A stretch of DNA of 64,000 bases from contig NZ_FOGD01000011.1 of the NCBI RefSeq assembly GCF_900111115.1, positions 32,631 to 96,630 on the forward strand, in the 5' to 3' direction. Positions 46,262-57,177 of this stretch are shown here, piece by piece; position 1 is the stretch's first letter, and each line of letters starts with the position of its first letter. The translations under genes and the position numbers were made by a program. The notes under the pieces are model-generated. The model was not told the origin of the DNA. It worked only from the letters and a program-made list of their open reading frames with translations, and searched no databases. This DNA is from Giesbergeria anulus. GTDB lineage: Bacteria > Pseudomonadota > Gammaproteobacteria > Burkholderiales > Burkholderiaceae_C.

Positions 46262-47439
46262 CGCCCTGCTTTGCGCCAATGCAGCATGGCCTCTTTGCCC
46301 GCTGGTGTTAGCAGCGGCTGCAACTGACGCCAGCTCAGGGATATGCTGTCGTTGCAGGCGCGCATGGCATGGGAGTGCTGGGTGTCAAACACCAACCCTT
46401 GGGGGGTGGGGTAGGGTTGGGCCATCTCCATGTATTCAGCGTCTTCGGCGCAATCGTCTGCAGGGGTGTTGCGCGGGTCGTGCTTTTCTAGCAGTGCCCG
46501 CAAGGGGGTACGTATGGCGTCACCAGAGGGGTTGTGTTGCGGTGCTGCCGCCTTGGCACCACCTTGCAACCAGTCCCAAACCACGATGGGTGTGCCGGCG
46601 TTCAAGTTCCAAGTCAGGTACGACACCGAAGAAAAATTGTGTGCGCCCCCGCAATACACCTCCGGGGTAAAGTCGCGCAGCACCAGCGTGCTATCTGTCC
46701 AAAACAGCGGCTCTAGGGTCCTGTCCCAAGTGCTGCCGCCCATGCGCGTGCATTCGTAGTCTTGCAGGGCTTGCTCGCCCAGCCATTGGTAGGCATAGGC
46801 GTTCAAGGCCACGATGCCCGGACTATTGCCCGGCAATTGCAAGGCGCGGGCAACGGGGGTGCGCAACTCTTGGTAGGGCCGCCCTTGGTGTTGCCGGGGG
46901 TGCGATTGCACCGCATGGGCTTCTTGGATGGGGCGATAAAAGCTGGCATCACAAGCGGCATCTTCTTGTGGTGCCCCCTGCTCGGAGGTGGGTAGGCGCT
47001 GCAATTGAATGGGCAGCTTTTTGCTACTGGCTAAGTCGCGCCAAGTGCCATGCAGCCCGCCTTGGGTATCAGGCTCCAACTGCCAGTGTGCCAGCGGGCG
47101 CAGCTCAAAACTACCAGCCTCATGCACTTTTTCGGTCAGGGCAAGCTGCCCAGTGTGCAAGGCTTGGCGCAAGGCATGGGGGCTGCTGGAGGTGGCCTCT
47201 AACCACAGGCCCCGGCGCTGTTGCAGGTGGTAATACTGGGCCGCTAGGGGCGATAGGCACACCATTACGGGCTGTGTGCCAATACTGCCCTTCCAAGTGC
47301 CTTGGTACGCTAAGGGGGCAGTGGCTGGAGCAGCGATTGCCGCAGCAGTGGCTAGCAGGGTAGTAGCGGCACAAAACAAGCTGGCAGGGATACGCGCAAG
47401 CACGGCTTTCAATCGAAACTCCTTGATGAAGGCAGGCAA
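46258..47439 (-). CDS. Secreted hypothetical protein (DUF3298-like tail)
   Basis: 393 residues. The N-terminus has a hydrophobic signal-like stretch (LFCAATTLLATAAAIAAPA) after a basic start. The C-terminal half, PEVYCGGAHNFSSVSYLTWN followed by LNAGTPIVVWDWL, resembles DUF3298/RsiV-like domains. It is not homologous to the DUF294/exonuclease pair and lies between them and actP on the opposite strand. Function unknown. Confidence 0.7.
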   Translation of the reverse strand: MPAFIKEFRLKAVLARIPASLFCAATTLLATAAAIAAPATAPLAYQGTWKGSIGTQPVMVCLSPLAAQYYHLQQRRGLWLEATSSSPHALRQALHTGQLALTEKVHEAGSFELRPLAHWQLEPDTQGGLHGTWRDLASSKKLPIQLQRLPTSEQGAPQEDAACDASFYRPIQEAHAVQSHPRQHQGRPYQELRTPVARALQLPGNSPGIVALNAYAYQWLGEQALQDYECTRMGGSTWDRTLEPLFWTDSTLVLRDFTPEVYCGGAHNFSSVSYLTWNLNAGTPIVVWDWLQGGAKAAAPQHNPSGDAIRTPLRALLEKHDPRNTPADDCAEDAEYMEMAQPYPTPQGLVFDTQHSHAMRACNDSISLSWRQLQPLLTPAGKEAMLHWRKAGR

Positions 47440-47456
47440 TGTGCTGCAAGATAGCG

Positions 47457-47488
47457 AAAAAAAACCGGGCTACCAGACCCGGTTTTTG
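47457..47488 (-). terminator. Bidirectional terminator downstream of actP
   Basis: ACCGGG, 8-base loop, CCCGGT with T-runs on both strands (eight T on the minus strand, five on the plus). It lies 52 bases past the actP stop. Confidence 0.85.
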
Positions 47489-47539
47489 TAGAAGACAGGC
47501 ACCAGCGCAGAACGATGGCGCCTTGGTCAGGGCCTTGGC

Positions 47540-49267
47540 TTAGTGGCCAGAAGCACCCGAAGCACCCAGACCGGTTTCCGAACGCACGCGCTGTGCCGGG
47601 AAGGCAGCACGTTCACGGGCGGCATTGGCGCTCTTGTCGGTGATCGAGAACAGCCAGACACCCAAGAAGCCGATGGTCATGGAGAACAGGGCAGGCGAGC
47701 TGTAGGGGAACCAAGCGGAACCCTTAGGATTGCCCAGCGTAGCTTCCCACACCGATGGCGACACCACGGTCAGGGCTACGGAGGAGATCAGACCCAAGAA
47801 GCCACCGATCACGGCGCCACGGGTGGTGCAGTCTTTCCACAGCACGGACATGAACAGCACAGGGAAGTTGGCCGAAGCAGCAATAGCGAAGGCCAGCGAC
47901 ACCATGAAGGCGATGTTTTGCTTTTCAAACGCAATACCCAACACCACAGCGATGATGCCCAGAGCCAGCGTAGTGATACGCGAGACCTTCAGCTCAGCGG
48001 CGCTGTCAGCGTTACCCTTCTTGATGACGGTAGCGTACAAGTCGTGCGACACAGCAGAAGCGCCCGACAAGGTCAAACCAGCGACCACAGCCAAGATGGT
48101 GGCAAAAGCCACAGCAGAGATAAAGCCGTAGAACACGTTGCCACCGACAGCCTTGGCCACCAGCACCGCAGCCATGTTGGCCGTACCAGCACCGCCATGG
48201 ATCACGCCCTTGGCGACATCAGCAAACTCAGGGTTGGTCAGCACCAAGGTGATAGCGCCAAAACCGATGATGAAAATCAGCACGTAGAAGTAGCCGATCC
48301 ATGTGGTAGCCCAGAACACGGACTTGCGTGCTTCTTTGGCATCAGGCACGGTAAAGAAGCGCATCAGGATGTGAGGCAGACCAGCAGTGCCGAACATCAG
48401 GGCCATACCGAAAGAGATGGCAGAGATGGGGTCTTTGATGAAGCCACCGGGGCCCATGATAGCCAAACCGATTTTGGCAGCTTCTTCAGGTGTTTTGCCA
48501 GAGTTAGCGGCAATGGCGGTACGCACTTCAACGCCCTTAGCGAACAGCGCTTCGGGGCTAAAGCCAAACTGGGCCAGCACCATGATGGCCATGAAGGTCA
48601 CGCCTGCCAGCAACAGCACGGCCTTGATGATCTGCACCCAAGTGGTGGCTGTCATGCCGCCAAACAGCACGTAAATCATCATCAGAGCACCAACGATGAC
48701 CACAGCCATCCAGTATTCCAAGCCGAACAGCAGCTTGATGAGCTGACCTGCACCGACCATTTGTGCGATCAGGTAGAAGGCCACCACCACCAGCGTGCCG
48801 GAGGCAGCAAAGGCGCGAATGGGGGTTTGTTGGAAGCGATAACCGGCCACGTCGGCAAAGGTGAACTTGCCCAAGTTACGCAGGCGCTCGGCCATCAGGA
48901 AGGTGATGATGGGCCAGCCCACCAAGAAGCCGATGGAGTAGATCAGGCCGTCATAGCCCGAAGCCATCACCGCAGCGGAAATACCCAAGAAAGAAGCAGC
49001 CGACATGTAGTCGCCCGCAATGGCCAAGCCATTTTGAAAACCAGTGATACCACCACCACCGGTATAGAAGTCGGCGGCAGATTTGGTTTTGGAGGCAGCC
49101 CACTTGGTGATGTAGAGCGTACCGGCCACAAAAGTGGCGAACATGATGATGGCCGTCCAGTTGGTGGCCTGTTTGGCCGCTTGGCCCACATCAGCCCCAG
49201 CGGCGTAGGCGCCCCCGGCAGCCAGCAGCGCTACCAAGGCGCCCAACAATTGTGTATGAACCTTCAT
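47540..49267 (-). CDS. actP: Cation/acetate symporter ActP
   Basis: 575 residues. A cleavable-type N-terminus ([10 protein letters not shown]), then about 13 membrane segments of the sodium:solute symporter family ([37 protein letters not shown]). ActP imports acetate and glycolate with Na+. Its ATG overlaps the DUF485 stop by 4 bases; DUF485-actP is the standard acetate-uptake pair. Confidence 0.95.
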   Translation of the reverse strand: MKVHTQLLGALVALLAAGGAYAAGADVGQAAKQATNWTAIIMFATFVAGTLYITKWAASKTKSAADFYTGGGGITGFQNGLAIAGDYMSAASFLGISAAVMASGYDGLIYSIGFLVGWPIITFLMAERLRNLGKFTFADVAGYRFQQTPIRAFAASGTLVVVAFYLIAQMVGAGQLIKLLFGLEYWMAVVIVGALMMIYVLFGGMTATTWVQIIKAVLLLAGVTFMAIMVLAQFGFSPEALFAKGVEVRTAIAANSGKTPEEAAKIGLAIMGPGGFIKDPISAISFGMALMFGTAGLPHILMRFFTVPDAKEARKSVFWATTWIGYFYVLIFIIGFGAITLVLTNPEFADVAKGVIHGGAGTANMAAVLVAKAVGGNVFYGFISAVAFATILAVVAGLTLSGASAVSHDLYATVIKKGNADSAAELKVSRITTLALGIIAVVLGIAFEKQNIAFMVSLAFAIAASANFPVLFMSVLWKDCTTRGAVIGGFLGLISSVALTVVSPSVWEATLGNPKGSAWFPYSSPALFSMTIGFLGVWLFSITDKSANAARERAAFPAQRVRSETGLGASGASGH

Positions 49268-49572
49268 TTGGAAGCGTCCTTCAGGATTTCTTGGGTCAAG
49301 CGGTCAAACTCACCGTTGGCGCGATTGACATAGTAGCCAGTGATGGCAATGGTGAAAACGATCACGCCAAAGCCGATGGGAATACCCAAAGACGTGACGC
49401 CAGCGCCGATAGGCTGGGCCAGAAAAGGCTTGTTGAAGGCAATGAGGGCGATGTAGCCGTAATAGACGACCAACATCAAAATGGTCAGGAACACGCCTAG
49501 ACCGCCGCGCTTACTGCGCAACTCCAGGTACTTGGGATGGCTCTGTATTTTGTCTACCACCGGATCGCTCAT
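49264..49572 (-). CDS. DUF485 membrane protein, ActP partner
   Basis: 102 residues with two membrane segments (about 26-46 and 62-82: [39 protein letters not shown]). Found next to actP in most Proteobacteria and presumed to assist or regulate it. First gene of the two-gene operon. Confidence 0.92.
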   Translation of the reverse strand: MSDPVVDKIQSHPKYLELRSKRGGLGVFLTILMLVVYYGYIALIAFNKPFLAQPIGAGVTSLGIPIGFGVIVFTIAITGYYVNRANGEFDRLTQEILKDASK

Positions 49573-49838
49573 CGCGTTGTCTCCTCAGGAATGGATGAAA
49601 GGCAAAGCCACAAAAACACACGGGCTTCGCGACGTTGGCCCATTCTGCAAATGCCGTCTGACCAACTCCTTACGAAAATCGCACAAAACTGTCATTTAAC
49701 TATTTGATTTACTGGGGAAAACCCGTTGGTAATTACCCTAGGTTTTGCCCTGCCAAGTGGTGGTGGGCTGCGCTTGTTGGTGGTTTAAGGCACCATCAGC
49801 AGGTTTTGGGGTGTTTCCTTTTTTCTGAAAGATTCTTC
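49573..49838. other. Divergent upstream region of DUF485-actP and uvrA
   Basis: 266 bases with AT-rich stretches (about 49680-49720). It must carry promoters in both directions; I find no confident -10/-35 pair, riboswitch or small RNA. Confidence 0.35.
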
Positions 49839-52800
49839 ATGAGCGATGGCCTGATCCGTATTCGTGGCGCTCGCCAGCACAACCTGCAAAACTTGGATCT
49901 GGACATTCGCACGGGAGAGCTGACGGTGGTGACTGGCCCCAGTGGGTCGGGTAAATCGAGCTTGGTGTTCGATACCTTGTATGTCGAGGGCCAACGCCGC
50001 TATGTAGAGACTTTTAGCGCCTATGCCCGTCAGTTTTTAGAGCGCATGGACAAGCCCGCTGTGGACTCTATCGAGGGTGTGCCACCGGCCATTGCCATCG
50101 ACCAGACTAATCCGGTGCGCAGTTCACGCTCTACCGTGGGCACGATGACCGAGCTAAACGACCACCTCAAACTGCTGCTGGCGCGTGCTGGGCAGTTGTT
50201 TGACCGCCAGACGGCGCAGCCGGTGCGCCACGACAGCCCAGAGAGCATTTACGCCCAGTTGCAGCAGCGCAGCGCGGTGGCCGCCGACCCCCGGCTGGTG
50301 CTGACCTTTGCGGTAGAGCTGCCAGCAGATACCAGCGCCGAGCAGGTGCAGCAGTGGCTGCTTGCCAGCGGCTTTACCAAAGTGCAGGCGCAACGCAGTG
50401 TTGAAACCCCGAATGGGCCGCGCCAAGTGCTGGATGTGGTGGCGGATCGTTTTCGTATCGGCACGGTGGACAAGGCCCGTGCGATGGATGCGATTGAAAC
50501 GGCGCTGCAACGCGGCAGCGGGCGGCTGCAAGTGTATGTGTTGGCCGAGGGGCAAGAGGCCCAACTGTGGCGCTTTTCTACCGGGCTGCATTGCCCCGAC
50601 AGTGACTTGCGCTACAGCGAGCCGATACCCTCGGCGTTTTCGTTCAATTCAGCGGTGGGGGCCTGCGAAACTTGCCGGGGCTTTGGCCGGGTGATTGGCG
50701 TCGATTGGGGGCTGGTGATTCCGGACGGCAAACGCACCCTGCGCGAGGGTTGTATCAAAGTGATCCAGACCCCGGCGTGGAAAGAGGTGCAAGACGACCT
50801 GATGCGCCATGCCGAGACCGAAGGCATCCCCCGCGATACGCCTTGGAATTTGCTCACGCCAGAACAACAGCACTGGGTGTTGCAAGGCTCGCCGCGCTGG
50901 AACGGCAAATGGCAGCAACAGTGGTACGGCATTCAGCGCTTCTTTGTTTATCTGGAGAGCAAAGCCTACAAAATGCACATCCGGGTGCTGCTGTCCAAAT
51001 ACCGCAGCTATACCGAATGCCCGCACTGTGCCGGTGCGCGCCTGAAAACCGAGAGCCTGCTCTGGCGCATTGGCAGCCAAGAAGATGCCGCTGCCGTGTT
51101 GCAGCCAGCTCAGCGCTTTTTGCCAGTCGGCGTGGCGTGGACCCGCGCCCAATTGGAAGCCTTGCAGGGGCTGTGCCTGCATGACTTGATGCGGCTGCCC
51201 ATTGCCCGGTTGCGGCAATTCTTTGACCGGCTGGCTACCACCGGCCAAGGCGGTGATGCCCAAGCCCTGCGCTTGCTGCACACGGAAATCAGCACCCGGC
51301 TCAAGTACCTATGCGATGTGGGCATTGGCTACCTGACGCTAGACCGGCAAAGCCGCACTTTAAGCGGCGGTGAGGTGCAGCGCATCAACCTGACCACGGC
51401 GCTGGGCACCTCGTTGGTCAATACGCTGTTTGTGCTGGATGAGCCTAGCATTGGCCTGCACCCGCGTGATATGCACCGCATCACCGAAGCCATGCTGCGC
51501 CTGCGCGATGCAGGCAATACGCTGGTGGTGGTAGAGCACGACCCGGCGGTGATGCTGGCCGCCGACCGCATCATCGATATGGGGCCAGGCCCCGGCGAGC
51601 GCGGCGGCCAGATCGTGTTTGATGGCAGCACCGATGCCTTGCGCCACGCCGACACCCTGACCGGCCAGTATTTGGGCGGACGCAAGCACATTGGCATGGG
51701 TTTTGTGCGCCCAGTGAACGATGCTACGCCGCGCCTGCTGCTAGAAGGCGTGCGCGCCCACAATCTGCAAAACCTGACGGTGGGTTTTCCGCTGCAACGC
51801 TTGGTCACGGTGACTGGGGTGAGCGGCTCCGGCAAATCGACGCTGATCCAAAACGTGTTGGCTCCGGCGCTGTTGCGCCACTTTGGTCTTGCCACCGAGG
51901 CCCCCGGTACCCACGACCGGCTCTTGGGCGCAGAGCACCTCAGTAGCGTGGTGTTTGTCGATCAGTCGCCGATGGGCAAAACGGCGCGCTCCAATCCGGT
52001 CAGTTATGTCGGGGCTTGGGATGCAGTGCGCGAATTGTTCGCCACCACGCCGGTGTCGCGCCAGCGCGGTTATACCGCTGCCAAGTTCAGCTTTAACAGT
52101 GGTGATGGGCGCTGCCCGACCTGTGGCGGCTCCGGTTTTGAGCACGTCGAGATGCAGTTTCTCAGCGATGTCTATCTGCGCTGCCCCGATTGCCATGGCC
52201 AGCGCTATCGCCCCGAAATTTTGGAAGTCACGCTAGAGCGCACCCGCCCCGTGCCATCAGGGTCTGCCCCTGAGGCTTTGGAAACTGTGGTGATGAGCGT
52301 GGCCGATGTGCTGGCGCTGACGGTCAGCGAGGCCGCCGTGCTGTTTGCCCAAGACCATGCCGTGATGGCGGGGCTGCGCCCGCTGTTGGATGTCGGGTTG
52401 GAATACATCCGCTTGGGCCAGCCGGTGCCCACCTTGTCGGGCGGTGAGGCGCAGCGGCTCAAACTGGCGGGCCATCTGGCCGAAGCGGGGCGCACGGCCA
52501 GCAAATCACGCCAGCCGCTGGCACGCAAGGGCACGCTGTTTTTGTTGGACGAGCCGACCACCGGCCTGCATTTTGACGATATTGCTAAGTTGATGCGGGC
52601 ATTGCGTCAGTTGGTGGATGTCGGGCATTCGCTGGTGGTGATTGAACACAATTTGGACGTGATTCGCGCCAGCGATTGGCTGATTGACCTTGGCCCAGAA
52701 GGCGGCGATGGTGGCGGTCAGATCGTGGCCGAAGGTACCCCGCACGAGTTGCGCCAGCACCCCACCTCCCACACCGGCGCGGCGCTGCGCGACTATGCGC

Positions 52801-55577
52801 AGGCGTTGGGCGTGCTGCCTTTGAGTGTGCAAGAGTCCCAACCCCACTGGGGCCAGCCCGCCAGCGCCAGCCGCCAGCCTTCAGCGCCTGAGTGCATCCA
52901 GATCGTTAATGCCAAAGAACACAACCTGAAGGGCTTGTCGGTGGATATTCCTCGCGGGCGCTTCAATGTGATTACCGGCGTCAGCGGTTCGGGCAAATCG
53001 ACGCTGGCGTTTGATATTTTGTTCAACGAGGGCCAGCGCCGTTATTTGGAGTCGCTCAACGCTTATGCGCGCAGCATCGTGCAGCCTGCTGGGCGGCCCG
53101 AAGTGGATGCCGTGTATGGCATTGCACCCACGGTGGCGATTGAGCAGCGCTTGTCACGGGGCGGGCGCAAATCGACGGTGGGCACGGCTACCGAGGTGTG
53201 GCATTTTCTGCGCTTGCTCTATGTCAAGCTGGGGGTGCAGCACTGTATTCACGACGCTACCCCGGTGCAGCCGCAAACGATTGACCGCATCGCGGCGCAG
53301 TGGCTGACGGAGTTTCGCGGCCAGCACATTGGTGTGCTGGCTCCGTTGGTGGTCAACCGCAAGGGCGTTTATACCGAGTTGGCCGATTGGGCGCGCCAGC
53401 GCGGCTACACCCATCTGCGCGTGGATGGGGAGTTTTTGCCGACCACGGGCTTTCCGCGTCTAGACCGCTTTAAAGAACACACCATCGAGCTGCCAGTGCT
53501 CAGTTTGGATGTGGCCCCAGAGCAAGAAGCCCTGTTGCGCACCGCCCTAGCGCGGGCGCTGGAGCATGGTAAGGGTGTGGTGCATGTGTTGAGCGATTTG
53601 CATGGTCTGCTTGAAGCTATGCAGGCGGGCAGCAGCACCGCTGGCATTGGGCGTTTGCAGGTGTACTCCACCCTGCGCGCCTGCCCGGTGTGCGCCACCA
53701 GCTATGCCGAACTACAACCGTCCCTGTTCAGCTACAACAGCAAGCATGGCTGGTGCCCGCATTGCGTCGGTACGGGGGTGCAATTGACAGCGGCGCAGCG
53801 CAAGGCGTTGGACGACTCGGTGCGCGACGACAAGGACAAAGGCCGCGAGCAAACCTTTGCCGAGCCCGACATGGACGATGTGGCCGATACCCCTTGCCCG
53901 CATTGCGAAGGCACGCGCTTGAACGCTACGGCACGCGCTGTGCGCTTTGGCGGCCACAGCATCACCGAGGTGGCCCGGTTGCCCATTGGCCACATCCACC
54001 ATTGGCTTGGTAGCCTGACGCTGAGTGAGCGCGAAACGGGCATTGCCCGTGACCTGATCCCAGAAATCCGCAGCCGCTTGGAGTTTTTGCAAGAAGTGGG
54101 CTTGGGCTATTTGACGCTAGACCGGGGCGCGCCCACGCTCTCAGGTGGTGAGGCGCAGCGCATTCGGCTGGCGGCGCAACTGGGCAGCAATTTGCAAGGC
54201 GTGTGCTATGTGCTGGACGAGCCGACCATCGGCCTGCACCCCCGTGACAACCATATCCTGCTCAATGCCCTGCAAAAGTTGGGCGACAAGGGCAATACGC
54301 TGGTGGTGGTGGAGCACGACGAAGACACGATCCGCCGTGCCGATCATCTGATCGACATCGGCCCCGGTGCAGGTCAGCGCGGCGGGCAATTGGTGGCCCA
54401 AGGCAGCGTGGCCGACCTGACCGCCGCGCCAGATTCGCAAACCGGCCGCTACCTGTTGCACGCTATGCGCCACCCGCTGCAAGCGCGCCGCACTATTGAC
54501 GACACCCCAGACACGGCTTGGCTCACTGTGCACGGTGCATCTCTGCACAATTTGCAGCAGATCACCGCCCGCGTGCCTCTACACCGGCTGGTGGCCGTGA
54601 CAGGGGTGAGTGGTTCGGGCAAATCCACCTTAGCGCGGGATGTGCTGCTGGCCAATGTGGCCGCGTGGGTGCAACAGCGCAGCACCTATGCGGGCAGGCA
54701 AGCGATGGATGCAGGCCAAGCGCCACCCTTGCACGGCTGCACCGGCTTGCAAGGGTTTGACAGCATCAGCCGCGTGCTGGAGGTCGATCAAACGCCGATT
54801 GGCAAGACGCCGCGTTCCTGCCCGGCCACCTATATTGGCTTTTGGGACAACATCCGCAAACTGTTTGCCCAAACGCTAGAGGCCCAAGCGCGTGGCTACA
54901 GCGCCGGGCGCTTTAGTTTTAACACCGGCGCGGGCCGCTGCCCCAGTTGCGAAGGCGCAGGCATCCGCACCATTGCCATGAGCTTTCTTCCCGATGTGAA
55001 GGTGCCTTGCGAGGTGTGCCACGGTGCCCGCTTTAACCCCGAAACGCTGGCCGTGACATGGCGTGGCAAGCACATTGGTGAAGTGCTGCGCATGGAAGTG
55101 GACGAGGCGGTGGGCTTTTTTGCCTCCATGCCTGCCATTGCCCACCCGCTGCAATTGCTGCAAGACGTGGGCTTGGGCTACCTGACCTTGGGCCAGCCCT
55201 CGCCCACCCTGAGTGGCGGCGAAGCCCAGCGCATCAAGTTGGTCACCGAGTTGACCAAGGTGCGCGACGACATCACCCGCCGGGGCCAAAAAGCGCCCCA
55301 CACGCTGTATGTGCTGGACGAGCCGACCGTGGGCCTGCACATGGCCGACGTGGATCGGCTGATCCGGGTGTTGCACCGGCTGGTGGATGGCGGCCACAGT
55401 GTGATCGTGATTGAACACGATTTGGATGTGATTGCCGAAGCCGACTGGGTGCTGGACTTGGGGCCAGAAGGCGGCGATGCCGGGGGCCGCATGGTGGCCG
55501 TGGGCACGCCGGAGGCCTTGGTGCAGGCCGGTACGCACACCGGGCAGGCATTGGCCTCGGTGCTGGCGCGTTCCTAG
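49839..55577 (+). CDS. uvrA: Tandem-fused UvrA excinuclease subunit A
   Basis: 1912 residues from ATG 49839, about twice normal UvrA. Two whole UvrA units are fused, junction near residue 1015. Each half has two ABC ATPase domains: Walker A lysines at 39, 666, 1053 and 1595, each with an LSGGE signature. The second half has an intact zinc module (ACPVC...GWCPHC, and CPSC...CEVC), while the first half's first module reads LHCPDSD, losing one Cys of its leading pair. The frame is open throughout. UvrA recognises DNA damage and loads UvrB in excision repair; long tandem forms occur in Burkholderiales. A separate standard uvrA may exist elsewhere. Confidence 0.93.
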   Translation: MSDGLIRIRGARQHNLQNLDLDIRTGELTVVTGPSGSGKSSLVFDTLYVEGQRRYVETFSAYARQFLERMDKPAVDSIEGVPPAIAIDQTNPVRSSRSTVGTMTELNDHLKLLLARAGQLFDRQTAQPVRHDSPESIYAQLQQRSAVAADPRLVLTFAVELPADTSAEQVQQWLLASGFTKVQAQRSVETPNGPRQVLDVVADRFRIGTVDKARAMDAIETALQRGSGRLQVYVLAEGQEAQLWRFSTGLHCPDSDLRYSEPIPSAFSFNSAVGACETCRGFGRVIGVDWGLVIPDGKRTLREGCIKVIQTPAWKEVQDDLMRHAETEGIPRDTPWNLLTPEQQHWVLQGSPRWNGKWQQQWYGIQRFFVYLESKAYKMHIRVLLSKYRSYTECPHCAGARLKTESLLWRIGSQEDAAAVLQPAQRFLPVGVAWTRAQLEALQGLCLHDLMRLPIARLRQFFDRLATTGQGGDAQALRLLHTEISTRLKYLCDVGIGYLTLDRQSRTLSGGEVQRINLTTALGTSLVNTLFVLDEPSIGLHPRDMHRITEAMLRLRDAGNTLVVVEHDPAVMLAADRIIDMGPGPGERGGQIVFDGSTDALRHADTLTGQYLGGRKHIGMGFVRPVNDATPRLLLEGVRAHNLQNLTVGFPLQRLVTVTGVSGSGKSTLIQNVLAPALLRHFGLATEAPGTHDRLLGAEHLSSVVFVDQSPMGKTARSNPVSYVGAWDAVRELFATTPVSRQRGYTAAKFSFNSGDGRCPTCGGSGFEHVEMQFLSDVYLRCPDCHGQRYRPEILEVTLERTRPVPSGSAPEALETVVMSVADVLALTVSEAAVLFAQDHAVMAGLRPLLDVGLEYIRLGQPVPTLSGGEAQRLKLAGHLAEAGRTASKSRQPLARKGTLFLLDEPTTGLHFDDIAKLMRALRQLVDVGHSLVVIEHNLDVIRASDWLIDLGPEGGDGGGQIVAEGTPHELRQHPTSHTGAALRDYAQALGVLPLSVQESQPHWGQPASASRQPSAPECIQIVNAKEHNLKGLSVDIPRGRFNVITGVSGSGKSTLAFDILFNEGQRRYLESLNAYARSIVQPAGRPEVDAVYGIAPTVAIEQRLSRGGRKSTVGTATEVWHFLRLLYVKLGVQHCIHDATPVQPQTIDRIAAQWLTEFRGQHIGVLAPLVVNRKGVYTELADWARQRGYTHLRVDGEFLPTTGFPRLDRFKEHTIELPVLSLDVAPEQEALLRTALARALEHGKGVVHVLSDLHGLLEAMQAGSSTAGIGRLQVYSTLRACPVCATSYAELQPSLFSYNSKHGWCPHCVGTGVQLTAAQRKALDDSVRDDKDKGREQTFAEPDMDDVADTPCPHCEGTRLNATARAVRFGGHSITEVARLPIGHIHHWLGSLTLSERETGIARDLIPEIRSRLEFLQEVGLGYLTLDRGAPTLSGGEAQRIRLAAQLGSNLQGVCYVLDEPTIGLHPRDNHILLNALQKLGDKGNTLVVVEHDEDTIRRADHLIDIGPGAGQRGGQLVAQGSVADLTAAPDSQTGRYLLHAMRHPLQARRTIDDTPDTAWLTVHGASLHNLQQITARVPLHRLVAVTGVSGSGKSTLARDVLLANVAAWVQQRSTYAGRQAMDAGQAPPLHGCTGLQGFDSISRVLEVDQTPIGKTPRSCPATYIGFWDNIRKLFAQTLEAQARGYSAGRFSFNTGAGRCPSCEGAGIRTIAMSFLPDVKVPCEVCHGARFNPETLAVTWRGKHIGEVLRMEVDEAVGFFASMPAIAHPLQLLQDVGLGYLTLGQPSPTLSGGEAQRIKLVTELTKVRDDITRRGQKAPHTLYVLDEPTVGLHMADVDRLIRVLHRLVDGGHSVIVIEHDLDVIAEADWVLDLGPEGGDAGGRMVAVGTPEALVQAGTHTGQALASVLARS

Positions 55578-55590
55578 ATCAAGATAAAGA

Positions 55591-56148
55591 TCAACGTCCG
55601 TAGCTCGATTGCAGCACAGCAGACCCTAGGCGGTTCATGTGAATCATGAACCCAACCATGGCCGGGGAAGCGTCGGCTGGCACGGGCAGTTGCTCTACCT
55701 TCAGCGCATGGACGGTCATCACATAGCGGTGCGCTCCCGTACCTGCGGGTGGACACGCGCCGCCAAAACCGGGGGTACCAAAGTCGGTGCGACCTTGCAT
55801 GGCTCCAACGGGCAAGCCCTGACCTTTGGCGTTGCCCGCGTCTTCAGGCAAAGCTTGCACTTGCGCCGGTATGTTGTACACCACCCAATGCCACCAGCCT
55901 GAGCCGGTAGGGGCATCTGGGTCGTACAAGGTGATGGCAAAGCTTTTGGTGCCAGCCGGTGCGTTCTGCCATTGCAGGGCGGGTGAACGGTTGCCGCCAG
56001 AGCAACCAAAGCCGTTGTACACATGGGCATGGGGCAGAGACTTTTCTGCCTGAAATGTGGGACTGCGCAGAGAGAAATCGTCTGCCCGTGCCGTGCTCAA
56101 CGAGGCCAATAACAGGGCAGCACAGAGGGTGTGAAAGTGAAGTTTCAT
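55591..56148 (-). CDS. YbhB/YbcL-family (PEBP) secreted protein
   Basis: 185 residues from ATG 56148. Signal peptide 1-22 (ending LSTARA). PEBP fold: SPALQWQNAPAGTKSFAI, LYDPDAPTGSGWWHWVV and HRYVMTVHAL, the conserved ligand-pocket elements. Bacterial members are periplasmic or cytoplasmic proteins of unclear role. The gene converges on uvrA with a 13-base gap. Confidence 0.9.
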   Translation of the reverse strand: MKLHFHTLCAALLLASLSTARADDFSLRSPTFQAEKSLPHAHVYNGFGCSGGNRSPALQWQNAPAGTKSFAITLYDPDAPTGSGWWHWVVYNIPAQVQALPEDAGNAKGQGLPVGAMQGRTDFGTPGFGGACPPAGTGAHRYVMTVHALKVEQLPVPADASPAMVGFMIHMNRLGSAVLQSSYGR

Positions 56149-56352
56149 TGGAAGGGTTTTCCTTACAGAAAAGAGGTTCAATACGACAGCCCGTCTGTGT
56201 GGAAAAAAGCCCTAGCGCCGTTGGACGCTTTGTGGCGGGCGGGCGGGCCTATCGGCTGCTCGCACAACCGTGGGTATGTGATCGTGGTGCATACACAGAA
56301 CCTGTCGTGGTGATGGTGTAGCGCCATGGTGCCCGCCCGATGGGGTTGTGCG
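56149..56352. other. Gap between PEBP gene and AraC gene
   Basis: 204 bases with no supported gene; a short frame at 56131-56313 on the plus strand has no supporting evidence. It should contain the PEBP promoter. Confidence 0.4.
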
Positions 56353-57162
56353 TTAGCCGCTTTCTGTCAGCTTTTGTGCATCGTCTTTCAATCTGGCGCG
56401 CACTACGGAAGGTGGCACGCCCCAACGCTCCAGAAAGGCTGCACTGAAACGACTGTGGGATTGCCACCCACAAAGCTGGGCCACTTCGCCTATCGACAGC
56501 CGTGTGGTTTGCAGCATGTTCAAGGCCAGCTCCAAGCGCACTTCTTTGACCAAGGCGGCCAGCGTGGTGCCACTGCCATTCAGGCGTCGTCTCAGGGTGG
56601 ATTCACTGATGTGAAACGCTGTGGCCAGCGTGGGTACGTCCCAATCGGCGTGCGGTCGTTGGGCTACCAAGCGCCTGACCTTGTCTGCCCAAGAGACTTC
56701 ATACTGGCCCGCAAACCGCACCCCCCTTTGGGCCAGTAGCAACAGCACTTCCATCGTGCGATGGCGCAGCAAAGAGTCGCCCATAGGGCGGGCTGATACC
56801 GGCGGCAAGGTGCGTTGCATGGCCGACAGCAATTCCTCATCTACGGTCAGCACATGGGCCGAGTGCATCACAGGAATGGACGTGCTGCCTTCAAGCGCAT
56901 TGAGTTCTTGTAGCAGCGCATCCGGAAAGGCCAGAGCGATGGCTTGGTATTCGGGGCTTCCTTGTGGGTCATTGGTCACGTCCCACTGAGTACCCTGTGC
57001 CAGAACGACGCCTTGGCCCGTACCAGCATAGAGCGTGGTGCCGGGTATGTGCAAATGCTTGAGGCCCCGGCATACCACCACCAAAAGATCTGTACGGACA
57101 GAGAGCGTTTTGAGGGTGTAGGTGCTGGTGGCAACCACCCGTGCGCTGTGAAACAGTTCCAT
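56353..57162 (-). CDS. AraC-family transcriptional regulator
   Basis: 269 residues. The C-terminal 100 residues carry two helix-turn-helix units, TLATAFHISESTLRRRLNGS and IGEVAQLCGWQSHSRFSAAF, the AraC/XylS signature. The N-terminal domain (GLKHLHIPGTTLYAG) has a cupin-like stretch for effector binding. Lies 15 bases after the flavoprotein gene on the same strand, possibly one operon. Target unknown. Confidence 0.9.
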   Translation of the reverse strand: MELFHSARVVATSTYTLKTLSVRTDLLVVVCRGLKHLHIPGTTLYAGTGQGVVLAQGTQWDVTNDPQGSPEYQAIALAFPDALLQELNALEGSTSIPVMHSAHVLTVDEELLSAMQRTLPPVSARPMGDSLLRHRTMEVLLLLAQRGVRFAGQYEVSWADKVRRLVAQRPHADWDVPTLATAFHISESTLRRRLNGSGTTLAALVKEVRLELALNMLQTTRLSIGEVAQLCGWQSHSRFSAAFLERWGVPPSVVRARLKDDAQKLTESG

Positions 57163-57177
57163 GCGCGTGATGGTGTT

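Noticed and set aside
47543..49333. 596-codon plus-strand frame antisense to actP
   Set aside because: actP is unmistakable; the opposite frame is rich in His, Gln and Asp as a shadow frame would be, with no domain.
56131..56313. 60-codon plus-strand frame between the PEBP gene and an AraC gene
   Set aside because: No ribosome-binding site and it overlaps the PEBP signal peptide region; nothing supports translation.
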